Source: Marinifilum flexuosum (GTDB taxonomy: Bacteria > Bacteroidota > Bacteroidia > Bacteroidales > Marinifilaceae). From it: a stretch of 64,000 bases of DNA. The stretch spans positions 558,001 through 622,000 of the forward strand of contig NZ_RAPQ01000010.1 of NCBI RefSeq assembly GCF_003610555.1, read 5' to 3'. A program made the position numbers and the translations under genes. This document shows positions 55,184 through 64,000 of this stretch, in pieces (position 1 is the first letter of the stretch; the number at the start of each line of letters is the position of its first letter). The notes beneath the pieces were generated by a model, which was not told where the DNA came from, made no database searches, and saw only the letters and a list, made by a program, of their open reading frames with translations.

Positions 55184-58100
55184 TTGAAACTTCGGATTCT
55201 CATCATATTACTTCTTTGTTTCGGTCTTAAGCAGATCGGATTCGCTCAAAACAATCTAAGAACGAAAAAAATTTTAGTCAATAGAGATACCATACAGCTT
55301 GACTCCTTAATTATTTTACCATCTACCGTAAAACTATTCCATAATACGAATGAGATACAAAAGGATTGGTATCGGATTAATTCATCTAAAGGAGAATTGA
55401 TCAGCAGTCCTAAACTAAAGGAAATCAACGATTCAATCCTCGTTAAATATAGAATTTACAATTACAATATCCGTAAACCGATATACACGAGAGACATCTC
55501 CCAAATTAATTTGGCAGGAGATGCAAGACCAAGAGCATTTTCAACTGTAAGAGATTATAGCAACAGAGGTATTCTCAATGATCGTAAGTTGCAAAAGCAA
55601 GGAAATTACTCCAGAGGCATTTCATATGGAAACAATCAGGATGTGGTCACCAGCTCTAATTTAAACCTTCAGTTATCAGGTAAATTGAGTGATGATGTTA
55701 ATATTCTCGCAGCCATTTCCGACAATAACATCCCTATTCAACCCGATGGAAATACACAATCCATTCAGGATTTTGATAGAATCTACATCAAGCTTTTTAA
55801 TGATACCAAAGAACTTACCCTTGGTGATTACGAAATAGAATCGCCGGAAGGAAATTTTATGCGCTTTTATAAAAAAGTGCAAGGAGGGAAGTTTTCTGGT
55901 TTGATTAGCAAAAACAAAAATGGCAATGAGTTGAAATCAACAATTAGTACTTCAATCGCCAAAGGGAAATTCAGAAGAATGGAAATTCCAGGATCGGAAG
56001 GAATTCAAGGTCCATACCGATTAACTGGTGTGAATAATGAAAGCTATATTGTAGTTCTGGCGGGTTCGGAAAAAGTATTTGTAGATGGTAAAAAGTTAAT
56101 GCGCGGAGAAAACTACGATTATGTGATCAATTACAACACTGCGAAACTGAGTTTTACTACCCAACAGCCAATAACAAGAAATTCTCGTATAGTTGTGGAG
56201 TTTGAATATTCTGAAGAGAACTATTCTCGTTACCTGATTTTTAATACCAATGAGTACAAAACTAAGAATGGAAAAATTTGGTTTAATATTTATCATGAGC
56301 AGGATAGTAAAAATCAACCCTTGGATCAAACCTTAAGCCAGAAAGACAAACAACTATTAAGTAATATTGGTGATAATCTTAATTTAGCCATCGTTCCTAA
56401 CGAAGAGGTGGTGGAATATTCTAATGATTTTGTTCTATACCGAAAAATTGCCAAAACTGTAGCCGAAATAACTTACTCTGTATACGAATACTCTACCATA
56501 CCAGAAGAAGCAATATACAGGGTAAACTTCTCCTTTGTTGGAAGCAATAGAGGGAATTACATTCAGATTAATAGCGTAGCCAATGGTAGAGTTTATCAAT
56601 GGGTTGATCCAATAGATGGAGTGGCACAAGGCGATTATGCTCCGGTATCGAAGTTGATTACTCCACAAAAGCAACAAATGATTAGTTTAGGAGCCAATTA
56701 CGACCTATCACAAACTTTCAATTCACGATTTGAAATCGCCTTAAGCAATAAGGATATAAATACGTTTTCCACCATTGACGATGGCGACAATCAGGGAATT
56801 GCAGTAGAATTTTCCTTGGCTAAAAAAACTTTAATTGCTGACACTACTAAATTTTTGAATACTCAGCTCAACATGCATTTTATTCAAAAAAACTTTGAGC
56901 AAATAGAGAATTTTAGGTCAGTGGAATTCAATAGAGATTGGAATATTGAAGAAAGTCCCAATAAAAGCAACGAAAACCACATTGCCCTGGTAAATCAATT
57001 CAACAATGCAAATTGGGGTTCAATCACTCATAATATATCTGTACTAAAAAGAGAATCTGATTATAAAGGTGTTAATCAAAATTTAAACTTAGCTTATCAG
57101 AAAAACAGGTATTCTATACAGTTCAATGGTAATTTATTAACTACTGATCAGAATAATCTGGAAAGCAAATTTTATAGACACACATTGAATGCTGCGTACT
57201 CAACAAAAATTGCCAAAATTGGTGTTGAAACCGAAAATGAAAACAATCAGATTGAAAATTCCGAAAGTGAAAGCCTGTTGGCTAGTAGCTTCTCCTTTTA
57301 TTCTTATAAGTTCTATATCGAAAATCAGGATTCAACTAAAAATCAATTTCAAGCCTATTACCGCAAACGAAAAGACTTTCTTCCTCTGGATAATGAGCTA
57401 AAAACCCAAAGTGAATCAGAGGATTTTGGTGGTAAAATATGGCTTAAAAAAAACAGGAAGCACCAATTAAAAATCGAAAGTATTTACCGACGATTAAAGA
57501 TCAGTGAAAAAGCTATTGGCAACGAAAAACCGGAAAATACATTTCTTGGAAAACTGGAACATCAGGCCAAAGTTAAAAAAGGATTACTGCAGACTTCTAC
57601 TTACTACGAATTGGGATCAGGACTAGAAAGCGAAAAAGAGTATTCCTACATTGAAGTGAATGATGGAAGAGGAGTTTATCGTTGGACCGATTACAACAAC
57701 AACAACATAAAAGAGCTTAATGAATTCGAAATCGCCTCATTTAAAGATGAAGCCAACTACATTAGAATAGCCACCAATACGAACAATTACAATAAAGTTT
57801 ATACCAGCGATTTTAGACAAACCTTTAATTTGCGATTTAAGCGTATAAAAGCAAAATCGAGCATTGGTTCGTTCATTTCCCGATTTAGCAATCGCTTTGC
57901 TTATCGTCTGTCTAAAAAAAGTTTAAAAAATGATTTTAATCTTTACGCTAATCCATTCCAATCACATACTTCAGACGAAAATTTAATTACTGTGAACTCA
58001 AGCTTTCAGAATACTTTCTCGTACCGAAAACCCAAATCGAAAACCAATTGGGATATTATTCATTTAAGTAGCAGAAACAAACAATTGCTTACGCAAGGAT

Positions 58101-58633
58101 TTGAGAGACGCAAGTTAGAACAGAACGGATTCCGCTACAAATGGAACATTGGCAAATCGAGTCAAATTTCGAATCGTATCGATTTCGGCACAAAGAGCCT
58201 TTATCAGGAAGGATTTTCCAATCAAAACTATCGCTTAAAGGAGATCAAAAACGAGCTCCAATTAAAATTTCAAACCAGTCTTGTATTTCAATTTGGCTTA
58301 AGCTACACTTATCAGCAAAAAGACAACAAACTATCAAGCGAAGAATCAAAAACTCATAATCTTGGAGCCAATTGTCAATATGCATTAACAAAAACCGGAA
58401 AACTTCAGGCTGCAATCAATTACCTAAATCTGGAATACAATTCTGATTCAAATACTTCTATAGCCTACGAAATGTTGGAAGGATTTTTACCTGGAAACAA
58501 CTCAACCTGGAATCTGGCTTACAACCAACAACTATCTAAAGTCTTTCAAATGAATATTTCCTATAGCGGTCGTCAAAGTGAAGGGGGAAAAACCATACAT
58601 GTAGGCAGCATGGAGTTGAGAGCTTATTTTTAA
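55184..58633 (+). CDS. large outer-membrane beta-barrel protein, SprA-like in its N-terminal part
   Basis: 1149 residues from a TTG start at 55184; no in-frame ATG lies between it and the upstream stop, and a signal peptide follows directly (KLRILIILLLCFGLKQIGFAQ). The region LNLQLSGKLSDDVNILAAISDNNIPIQPDGNTQSIQDFDRIYIKLF...LTLGDYEI resembles a segment also found in SprA/Sov. The middle has VYRWTDYNNNNIKELNEFEIA, a phrase seen in Bacteroidota surface proteins. The C-terminal 350 residues alternate as beta strands and end MELRAYF with a terminal aromatic. SprA itself is about twice as long, so this is a relative or a separate barrel. Function unknown. Confidence 0.78.
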   Translation: MKLRILIILLLCFGLKQIGFAQNNLRTKKILVNRDTIQLDSLIILPSTVKLFHNTNEIQKDWYRINSSKGELISSPKLKEINDSILVKYRIYNYNIRKPIYTRDISQINLAGDARPRAFSTVRDYSNRGILNDRKLQKQGNYSRGISYGNNQDVVTSSNLNLQLSGKLSDDVNILAAISDNNIPIQPDGNTQSIQDFDRIYIKLFNDTKELTLGDYEIESPEGNFMRFYKKVQGGKFSGLISKNKNGNELKSTISTSIAKGKFRRMEIPGSEGIQGPYRLTGVNNESYIVVLAGSEKVFVDGKKLMRGENYDYVINYNTAKLSFTTQQPITRNSRIVVEFEYSEENYSRYLIFNTNEYKTKNGKIWFNIYHEQDSKNQPLDQTLSQKDKQLLSNIGDNLNLAIVPNEEVVEYSNDFVLYRKIAKTVAEITYSVYEYSTIPEEAIYRVNFSFVGSNRGNYIQINSVANGRVYQWVDPIDGVAQGDYAPVSKLITPQKQQMISLGANYDLSQTFNSRFEIALSNKDINTFSTIDDGDNQGIAVEFSLAKKTLIADTTKFLNTQLNMHFIQKNFEQIENFRSVEFNRDWNIEESPNKSNENHIALVNQFNNANWGSITHNISVLKRESDYKGVNQNLNLAYQKNRYSIQFNGNLLTTDQNNLESKFYRHTLNAAYSTKIAKIGVETENENNQIENSESESLLASSFSFYSYKFYIENQDSTKNQFQAYYRKRKDFLPLDNELKTQSESEDFGGKIWLKKNRKHQLKIESIYRRLKISEKAIGNEKPENTFLGKLEHQAKVKKGLLQTSTYYELGSGLESEKEYSYIEVNDGRGVYRWTDYNNNNIKELNEFEIASFKDEANYIRIATNTNNYNKVYTSDFRQTFNLRFKRIKAKSSIGSFISRFSNRFAYRLSKKSLKNDFNLYANPFQSHTSDENLITVNSSFQNTFSYRKPKSKTNWDIIHLSSRNKQLLTQGFERRKLEQNGFRYKWNIGKSSQISNRIDFGTKSLYQEGFSNQNYRLKEIKNELQLKFQTSLVFQFGLSYTYQQKDNKLSSEESKTHNLGANCQYALTKTGKLQAAINYLNLEYNSDSNTSIAYEMLEGFLPGNNSTWNLAYNQQLSKVFQMNISYSGRQSEGGKTIHVGSMELRAYF

Positions 58634-58703
58634 TTAAACTCGATTCTGTAATTATCTTTCAACTTAAAAATGTAATTTTAGCTGTTAGGTAAAGTAGAAA
58701 TTT

Positions 58704-59567
58704 ATGACAGATCAGATTAAAATTGTAGTAAGCGATTTAGATGGAACCTTGCTACCATCAATGGGTGAGGTTAGTAAAAGAAATTACGAGTGCTTACAAC
58801 AACTTAAGGAATCGGGGATTACAAGAGTGATTGCCACAGGACGAACTTTATATTCTGCCATGGCTGTTTTGCCTGAAGATTTCCCTATCGATTATCTAAT
58901 TTTCTCTTCTGGTGCAGGAATCATGAATTGGAAAAGCAAGGAATTAATCTACTCACAGCAAATTGAAGCTGAAGAAGTACTGGAACTTTCCAAAATCTTA
59001 ATTGATCATGAAATTGACTTTATGATTTTAGATCCAATCCCTAACAATCATCAATTCTGGTATTATAAAACGGGAAATAAAAATTTAGATTTCGACAGAA
59101 GATTAAATCTGTACAAACAATTTTCTACACCAGTGGGCAACATTCAAGACACAAAGCGAGATGCTTGCCAAATTTTGGCAATTCTGCCAAACAAAGAAGC
59201 GTGGTTTGAAGAGCTAAAAACCAAGTTTGATGACATTAAAATCATTAGAGCTACCTCTCCTTTGGATCATGAATCCATTTGGATGGAGATATTCCCCTTG
59301 CACATTTCGAAAGGTCATGGCTGCGAATGGCTGTGCAATAGGTTAAAAATAAGTGCAAATAATTCTTTTGTTATTGGTAACGACTACAACGACATTGATC
59401 TTTTGGAATGGGGAAAACACAGCTATGTTGTTGACAATGCGCCACATGAATTAAAAGACAAATACCAAATAACCGAAAGTGTAATTAAAGATGGTTTTGC
59501 TATAGCCGTACAGAAAGTTTTAAGTGAATGCTCAAAAACAATGCTTAAAGACTTACATGGCCGCTAA
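58704..59567 (+). CDS. Cof-type HAD-IIB phosphatase
   Basis: 287 residues. KIVVSDLDGTLLPS is HAD motif I with the nucleophile Asp. RVIATGRTLYSA is motif II. The cap domain spans about residues 85-190. KGHGCEWLCNRL gives the motif III Lys and NSFVIGNDYNDIDLLEWG is motif IV. Cof-type enzymes dephosphorylate sugar phosphates, FMN or similar small substrates; which one is unknown. Its end overlaps the convergent ald gene by 15 nt. Confidence 0.92.
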   Translation: MTDQIKIVVSDLDGTLLPSMGEVSKRNYECLQQLKESGITRVIATGRTLYSAMAVLPEDFPIDYLIFSSGAGIMNWKSKELIYSQQIEAEEVLELSKILIDHEIDFMILDPIPNNHQFWYYKTGNKNLDFDRRLNLYKQFSTPVGNIQDTKRDACQILAILPNKEAWFEELKTKFDDIKIIRATSPLDHESIWMEIFPLHISKGHGCEWLCNRLKISANNSFVIGNDYNDIDLLEWGKHSYVVDNAPHELKDKYQITESVIKDGFAIAVQKVLSECSKTMLKDLHGR

Positions 59568-60776
59568 TAACAAATCAATATCTTTTGCAAGGATTCCAAA
59601 AGTATCTCCCAATCTTCGGTTGGTTAAAATACCACGATACACATATGCACCTTTACGAAGCCCCATATCGTTTTTAATAAATTTATGAACGCCGCCATTC
59701 TGTCCAATATTCAGCAATAATGGAGCACAAATATTACTCAATGCCAATGATGCTGTTCGAGCCACGTGCGATGGTACATTAGGAACACAATAGTGAAGTA
59801 CACCATATTTCTTGTAAACCGGATCTTTGTGATTCGTCAGCATAGAGGTTTCGAAGCATCCTCCCTGATCAATACTTAAGTCAATAATAATTGAGCCTGC
59901 TTTCATATTCTCAACCATCTCTTCGGTTACCATATAACCTACATGTTCTTTATGGTTTCGAATTGCACCAATTACCACATCTGCAGAAGCCAAAGCTTTT
60001 TCAAGTACCTGAGGATGATAAATGGAAGTAAAGACTCTGTGTCCCAAATGATCTTCCAATCTGCGCAAGCGATAAATGGAATCATCGAAGACCTTAACCA
60101 TTGCGCCCAGACCAAGAGCAGCCCGAGTAGCATATTCAGCAGCAGTACCGGCACCCAATATTACAACCTCGGTTGGTGTAATTCCAGTAATGCCACCCAG
60201 CATAACACCTTTTCCACCATGTGCCTTACTTAAATACTCACCGGCAATCATAATGGATGAAATACCGGCAATCTCTGCCATTGATCGCACCACTGGGTAA
60301 TAATTATCTCGATCTTTAACCAGTTCCAAGGCAATGGCAGTTACTTTCTTCTGCATCAACTTGCGAACATTCTCGCCACACTGACTTTTGATTTGAAGAG
60401 CCGAAAATAAGATTTGATTGCCTCGAAGCATATCGATTTCGGCACTTGAAAATGGTGATACCTGCATAATGGTATCACACTGATATACTTCTTTTTTTTC
60501 AAGAACAATACATGCACCGTTTTCGCTGTATTCTTTATCGGTATAGTTCGATGCCAAACCAGCTCCTCGCTCTAGAACCACTTCATGGCCATTGTTTACC
60601 AACAACTCCACTGATTGCGGAGTAAGACAAACACGATTTTCACCACGGTATTCCTCTTTGGGGATACCAATAACCAATTGTTTGCGTCGGCGTTCTAATT
60701 CCAACATTTCTTCCTTAGGTTGATAGAATTCATGACCTAGTGGGAAGTTCTTTGATCCTTCACTTAACGGCGCCAT
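59553..60776 (-). CDS. ald: alanine dehydrogenase
   Basis: 407 residues. VIGIPKEEYRGENRVCLTPQSVELLVNNGHEVVLERGAG is the AlaDH/PNT N-terminal domain. VVILGAGTAAEYATRAALGLGAMVKVFDDS is the NAD Rossmann loop. VIGAI, then IIDLSIDQGGCFETS, form the active-site region. It interconverts alanine and pyruvate with NH3 and NAD. The C-terminal part differs somewhat from classic Ald, so a related alanine dehydrogenase-like enzyme is possible. It is last in the porX-tsaE-ald strand run. Confidence 0.88.
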   Translation of the reverse strand: MAPLSEGSKNFPLGHEFYQPKEEMLELERRRKQLVIGIPKEEYRGENRVCLTPQSVELLVNNGHEVVLERGAGLASNYTDKEYSENGACIVLEKKEVYQCDTIMQVSPFSSAEIDMLRGNQILFSALQIKSQCGENVRKLMQKKVTAIALELVKDRDNYYPVVRSMAEIAGISSIMIAGEYLSKAHGGKGVMLGGITGITPTEVVILGAGTAAEYATRAALGLGAMVKVFDDSIYRLRRLEDHLGHRVFTSIYHPQVLEKALASADVVIGAIRNHKEHVGYMVTEEMVENMKAGSIIIDLSIDQGGCFETSMLTNHKDPVYKKYGVLHYCVPNVPSHVARTASLALSNICAPLLLNIGQNGGVHKFIKNDMGLRKGAYVYRGILTNRRLGDTFGILAKDIDLLLAAM

Positions 60777-60870
60777 ATGCTATATTGTAATATTTAATGG
60801 AATACTTACTTTGGGTAAGCCATTACAATTTAAGAAATTTTTGCCTTTTTTCAGCTTATACTATTTCTCA

Positions 60871-61287
60871 TTAAAGTATGCGAATACTTCTGCTACCATC
60901 CGCTTCTTCATTGAAGTGAACTTCAACAGTATCATTAGGAAGAATAGAATCAATTTTTTCAGGCCACTCAATAAAGCACATGGCATCACTATAAAAATAA
61001 TCCTCGTACCCAAAATCATAAGCCTCCTGAACATCATCAATTCGATAGAAATCAAAATGATAGATTATATTTTCTTTAGCCGTATGATACTCGTTTACAA
61101 TGGCAAAGGTTGGACTATTTATGGTATCCTGCACTCCCATTTCTTCGCAAATGGCTTTTACAAATGTTGTTTTTCCAACACCCATTGCACCATGCATTGC
61201 AAAAATTCTCTTATCTCCTACCAGCTTAATAAATTCAGCTGCAACAGAGTTAATATCTTCCAGCGAATTGATTTTTAATTCCGTCAT
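60871..61287 (-). CDS. tsaE: tRNA threonylcarbamoyladenosine biosynthesis protein TsaE
   Basis: 138 residues, the usual length. AMHGAMGVGKTTFVKAICEEMG contains the Walker A loop. SPTFAIVNEY is the switch segment, IYHFDFYRIDDVQEAYDFGYEDYFYS follows, and CFIEWPEKI is the Walker B-like Glu-Trp. It is the ATPase that resets the TsaBD complex during t6A37 synthesis on tRNAs. It lies 21 nt after porX and is probably co-transcribed with it. Confidence 0.95.
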   Translation of the reverse strand: MTELKINSLEDINSVAAEFIKLVGDKRIFAMHGAMGVGKTTFVKAICEEMGVQDTINSPTFAIVNEYHTAKENIIYHFDFYRIDDVQEAYDFGYEDYFYSDAMCFIEWPEKIDSILPNDTVEVHFNEEADGSRSIRIL

Positions 61288-61308
61288 TTCCTGCTAAACC
61301 TTTGTGTT

Positions 61309-62868
61309 TTAATTTTTCTTAGGACTTAAAGTAACCAGTGGAACAATCATCTCTTCCAAAGAAATTCCTCCATGTTGGAAAGTATTTCGATAATAAGAGC
61401 TGTAATAATTAAAATTGTTCGGGTAAGCTAAAAAGTCCTCCCCAAATGCAAAGATATAAGAAGAACTAACATTTACTTGCGGTAAGTTCGCTTTTCGTGG
61501 TTCTGTAACCTCAAAAACCTCTTTCGACTTGTAATTCAAGTTCTTTCCTTGTTTGTAACGCAGGTTGGTATTGGTTTGTCTGTCACCAATTACTTTAACC
61601 GGATTTTGCACACGAATTGAACCGTGATCGGTAGTAATTACGAGTTTTACATTCTGTTCCGATAGCTTTTTAATCAACTCTAGCAACATTGAATGCTCGA
61701 ACCATGATAATGTTAATGATCGATATGCAGCCTCATCTGCAGCCAATTCTCGAATCATTTCACTTTCGGTTCTGGCGTGAGAAAGCATATCAACAAAATT
61801 GTATACAAAAACACTTAACTGAGAATTTAAAATGGAATTTAGATTATCCAAGACCTTTGCTCCCATTTTTTCATTGTTAATTTTCTCGTAATGATAAGTG
61901 TAATCCTTATAATGACGCTTCAGTTGGAATCCTATAAAATCTTCTTCATGAATGTTCTTGCTACTTTCTTCGTCCTCATCAATCCAATGCTGTGGGTGTC
62001 TTTTTTTGATTTCCAAAGGAGTTAAACCAGAAAACATTGAGTTACGTGCATACTGAGTAGCCGTTGGAAGAATAGAATAATACATCGAATCATCTTCAAG
62101 TACAAAGTAATTGCTTATTACCGGATACAATGTTTGCCACTGATCGTAACGCAAATTGTCAATTAATATAAAGGCTACCTTCTGTCCCTGATCCAAAAGC
62201 GGATAAACTTTTTCTTTGAATACATTGGGTGTAAGCAATGGCTTATCCTCTTCATCCGGATCCATCCAGGAAAGGTAATTTTTCTTTACAAAGCGAGCGA
62301 ATAGATTATTGGCCTCGGTTTTCTGCATTTTTAGAATTTCATCCATTCCGGAATCTTCGATATTAGAAAGTTCCAATTCCCAAAACACCAATTTTCGGTA
62401 CATCTTCATCCAATCCTCAAAGTTGCGGCAATCGTTAATTTCCATTCCCATTTGCCCAAACTTCGATTGATAAGCCATGGTTGTTTTCTCTGAAACCAAT
62501 CGCTTTTTATCGATGTGCTTTTTAAGGGTAAGCAGAATTTGCTTTGGGTTCACAGGTTTAATCAGGTAATCGGATATTTGCTTCCCAATAGCCTCATCCA
62601 TGATATCTTCTTCCTCGCTTTTTGTAATCATTACAATAGGCAAGGCAGAATCAATCGATTTGATTTCACTTAGCGCTTCCAATCCACTCATTCCTGGCAT
62701 ATTTTCATCCAATAATACCAAATCAAAGTGTGATTCTTTCACCAAATCGAGGGCATCGTAAGCATTATTACACGATACTACTTCGTATCCTTTTTCCTCT
62801 AAAAAAATAATATGAGGTTTTAACAACTCTATCTCATCATCAACCCAAAGTATCGTATTTTCTTTCAC
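61309..62868 (-). CDS. porX: PorX, response regulator with a PglZ phosphatase domain
   Basis: 519 residues. Residues 1-120 are a receiver domain (ILWVDDEIELLKPHI, the phospho-Asp in LVLLDENMPGMSG, Thr in VMITKSEEED, Lys in YLIKPVNP). A helical linker follows. From about 200 there is an alkaline-phosphatase-fold PglZ domain (VAFILIDNLRYDQWQTLYP, SVFVYNFVDMLSHARTESE, KLVITTDHGSIRVQNP with His/Asp metal ligands). This architecture is PorX, a regulator of the type IX secretion system with PorY and SigP. PorX implies that the organism has T9SS. Confidence 0.95.
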   Translation of the reverse strand: MKENTILWVDDEIELLKPHIIFLEEKGYEVVSCNNAYDALDLVKESHFDLVLLDENMPGMSGLEALSEIKSIDSALPIVMITKSEEEDIMDEAIGKQISDYLIKPVNPKQILLTLKKHIDKKRLVSEKTTMAYQSKFGQMGMEINDCRNFEDWMKMYRKLVFWELELSNIEDSGMDEILKMQKTEANNLFARFVKKNYLSWMDPDEEDKPLLTPNVFKEKVYPLLDQGQKVAFILIDNLRYDQWQTLYPVISNYFVLEDDSMYYSILPTATQYARNSMFSGLTPLEIKKRHPQHWIDEDEESSKNIHEEDFIGFQLKRHYKDYTYHYEKINNEKMGAKVLDNLNSILNSQLSVFVYNFVDMLSHARTESEMIRELAADEAAYRSLTLSWFEHSMLLELIKKLSEQNVKLVITTDHGSIRVQNPVKVIGDRQTNTNLRYKQGKNLNYKSKEVFEVTEPRKANLPQVNVSSSYIFAFGEDFLAYPNNFNYYSSYYRNTFQHGGISLEEMIVPLVTLSPKKN

Positions 62869-62895
62869 GCTTACACAATTAAATCAACCTAAAAT

Positions 62896-64000
62896 CTATT
62901 TCAAATAGTATTTTTTAAAGAACTGAAGATATTTTGCTGTATCTCCATCTTTCTCAAATACCTTAAAGTTCTCATCGGAAATCACAAAATTGCGATACCC
63001 CACTTTTTCCACAGGCGCAAACAAATCGCGATTGGTAACAATAGCACGGAAATACATCATTGCCTGCTTTTTGCTTCTCATGTTCACGACCAATAGCACA
63101 TCACGCTTATCATCCAGCTCACGAACTTCAATTTTTAATGGTCCGGTATTGTATCTCTTAATTCCTGAAATCAACTGTTTCTTGTTCACATTCTCTCTTG
63201 TATAAATCAAGGCGAAATAATGCGGCAATTTATCATTGAATTGATACAATCCTTTCTGAACAACTTTCTCTTCTTTCTTAACCGGAGCAACATCATTCGC
63301 ATCCAGGTAATTCTTTTTAAAGAAATCCAAATATGGAAACAAAGTTTTCTCTACATAAAACTTCTTAAAATTCTCCTCACTGATCACAAAGTTTCGGTAA
63401 TCAACTTTTTCAAGCTGAGTATAAATTGCATCATTTGAAACCAAACTTCTAAAATAGCTCATTGCATCACTTTTCGAACCAATGTTGTTCACCACAATCA
63501 TATTTAAATCCGCATCGTATTGCTCTTTTAACACGCTATAATCTTTGTCATGATTGTAAATATCATTTTTCAGCTTTCCGATATTAACTTTTCGTGCCGG
63601 AACCAAAAGAATAAACTTGTGATTATCTGCCGGATTAAATACAAACGCTGTAGAATCTAAATTGTTGTTTACTGCCACCAATTTACCTTGCTTTTTAACC
63701 GTAGATTGTTTTGATTTTCGTTCTACATTAAAATAGCTTTTTGTGTAAAAATTAAGGTATTGCTCAACGTCCTTGCTTCGCTTCAACATTTCAAAGTTCG
63801 ATTGAGAAATGATAAAATTTCTGTAATCAACATCCTCTAATCCACTAAACGCCTTATTGCTGGTGATAATTCCGTTAAAGTAATTTAGCGCATCCTCTTT
63901 GTCTTTCAGGCCTTTTACCATGATCATGATGTGATCCTTATTCAGTGATAAACGATCTACTTTAAAAGTACGACTGTTATATGCATCTGCATTGTATCTT
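62896..64000 (-). CDS. C-terminal part of a PorW/SprE-like repeat protein (5' end beyond the right edge)
   Basis: The frame is open to the window edge, so an N-terminal part is missing; the ATG at 63927 is internal. Three or four repeats of about 110 residues are visible. Each begins like HKFILLVPARKVNIGKLKNDIYNHD, continues with LNMIVVNNIGSKSDAMSYFRSLV, and ends YRNFVISEENFKKFYVEK..YLDFFKKNYL. The final unit ends the protein (YLQFFKKYYLK). This repeated layout resembles the C-terminal region of PorW/SprE, a TPR lipoprotein of type IX secretion. Its position 27 nt before porX fits. The assignment is by recollection of the pattern and is moderate. Confidence 0.6.
   Translation of the reverse strand, partial: RYNADAYNSRTFKVDRLSLNKDHIMIMVKGLKDKEDALNYFNGIITSNKAFSGLEDVDYRNFIISQSNFEMLKRSKDVEQYLNFYTKSYFNVERKSKQSTVKKQGKLVAVNNNLDSTAFVFNPADNHKFILLVPARKVNIGKLKNDIYNHDKDYSVLKEQYDADLNMIVVNNIGSKSDAMSYFRSLVSNDAIYTQLEKVDYRNFVISEENFKKFYVEKTLFPYLDFFKKNYLDANDVAPVKKEEKVVQKGLYQFNDKLPHYFALIYTRENVNKKQLISGIKRYNTGPLKIEVRELDDKRDVLLVVNMRSKKQAMMYFRAIVTNRDLFAPVEKVGYRNFVISDENFKVFEKDGDTAKYLQFFKKYYLK

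Overview
The window reads as a chromosomal segment of a marine-type Bacteroidota, probably order Marinilabiliales or a close relative. The reasons are low GC, start regions with TAnnTTTG-type -7 promoter elements, PorX (a type IX secretion regulator), FadL/TolC/RND outer-membrane genes, a mevalonate pathway operon, a PglZ-type response regulator and many short REP-like intergenic hairpins. The genus is an inference; no rRNA is present.

Layout. 1-4.9 kb: a leftward operon of DUF2170, PspA, DUF4178, a Ser/Arg-rich secreted protein, DUF350 and a membrane-anchored spermidine synthase cut by the left edge. 5.2-7.6 kb: a membrane acyltransferase and a membrane-bound AraC regulator. 8-10 kb: sucCD. 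10-12.7 kb: a Fic-fold protein lacking its catalytic His, and a FadL-type porin. 12.75-14.9 kb: a 31-residue double-glycine leader peptide gene beside an orphan LytS-type kinase. 14.8-20.2 kb: a mevalonate operon (fni, mvaA, GYDIA GHMP kinase, mvaD, mvk). 20.5-21.4 kb: NfeD-like protein and a rhodanese.

21.7-37.6 kb is the most unusual part: a co-directional exporter locus. It has an ABC ATPase, a permease fused to an M1-like and a golvesin-like domain, TolC, a lipoprotein adaptor, an RND pump, and a second RND pump fused through a six-helix linker to a complete ABC ATPase, followed by an ABC permease. A BlaI/M56 pair with three phased operators follows (37.8-40 kb).

40.4-45 kb is repeat-rich and decaying: several families of hairpin repeats with covarying stems, a 41-bp tandem array, a frameshifted RAYT transposase among its likely REP sequences, and a pentapeptide gene interrupted by an in-frame TGA. 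45-64 kb is mostly housekeeping: tRNA-Cys, folB, glnS, a LURP-one protein, gltX, a CheY-like regulator, B12-dependent ribonucleotide reductase, waaA, a large beta-barrel protein, a HAD phosphatase, ald, tsaE, porX and the C-terminal part of a PorW/SprE-like protein that runs off the right edge.

Working together: sucCD serve the TCA cycle; the mevalonate genes cover HMG-CoA to IPP/DMAPP if the GYDIA kinase is the phosphomevalonate kinase; the PspA operon probably couples membrane stress to polyamine chemistry; the RND/ABC locus looks like one composite envelope export machine with its own sensor pair. All functions are read from sequence features and family knowledge; nothing was searched or computed.
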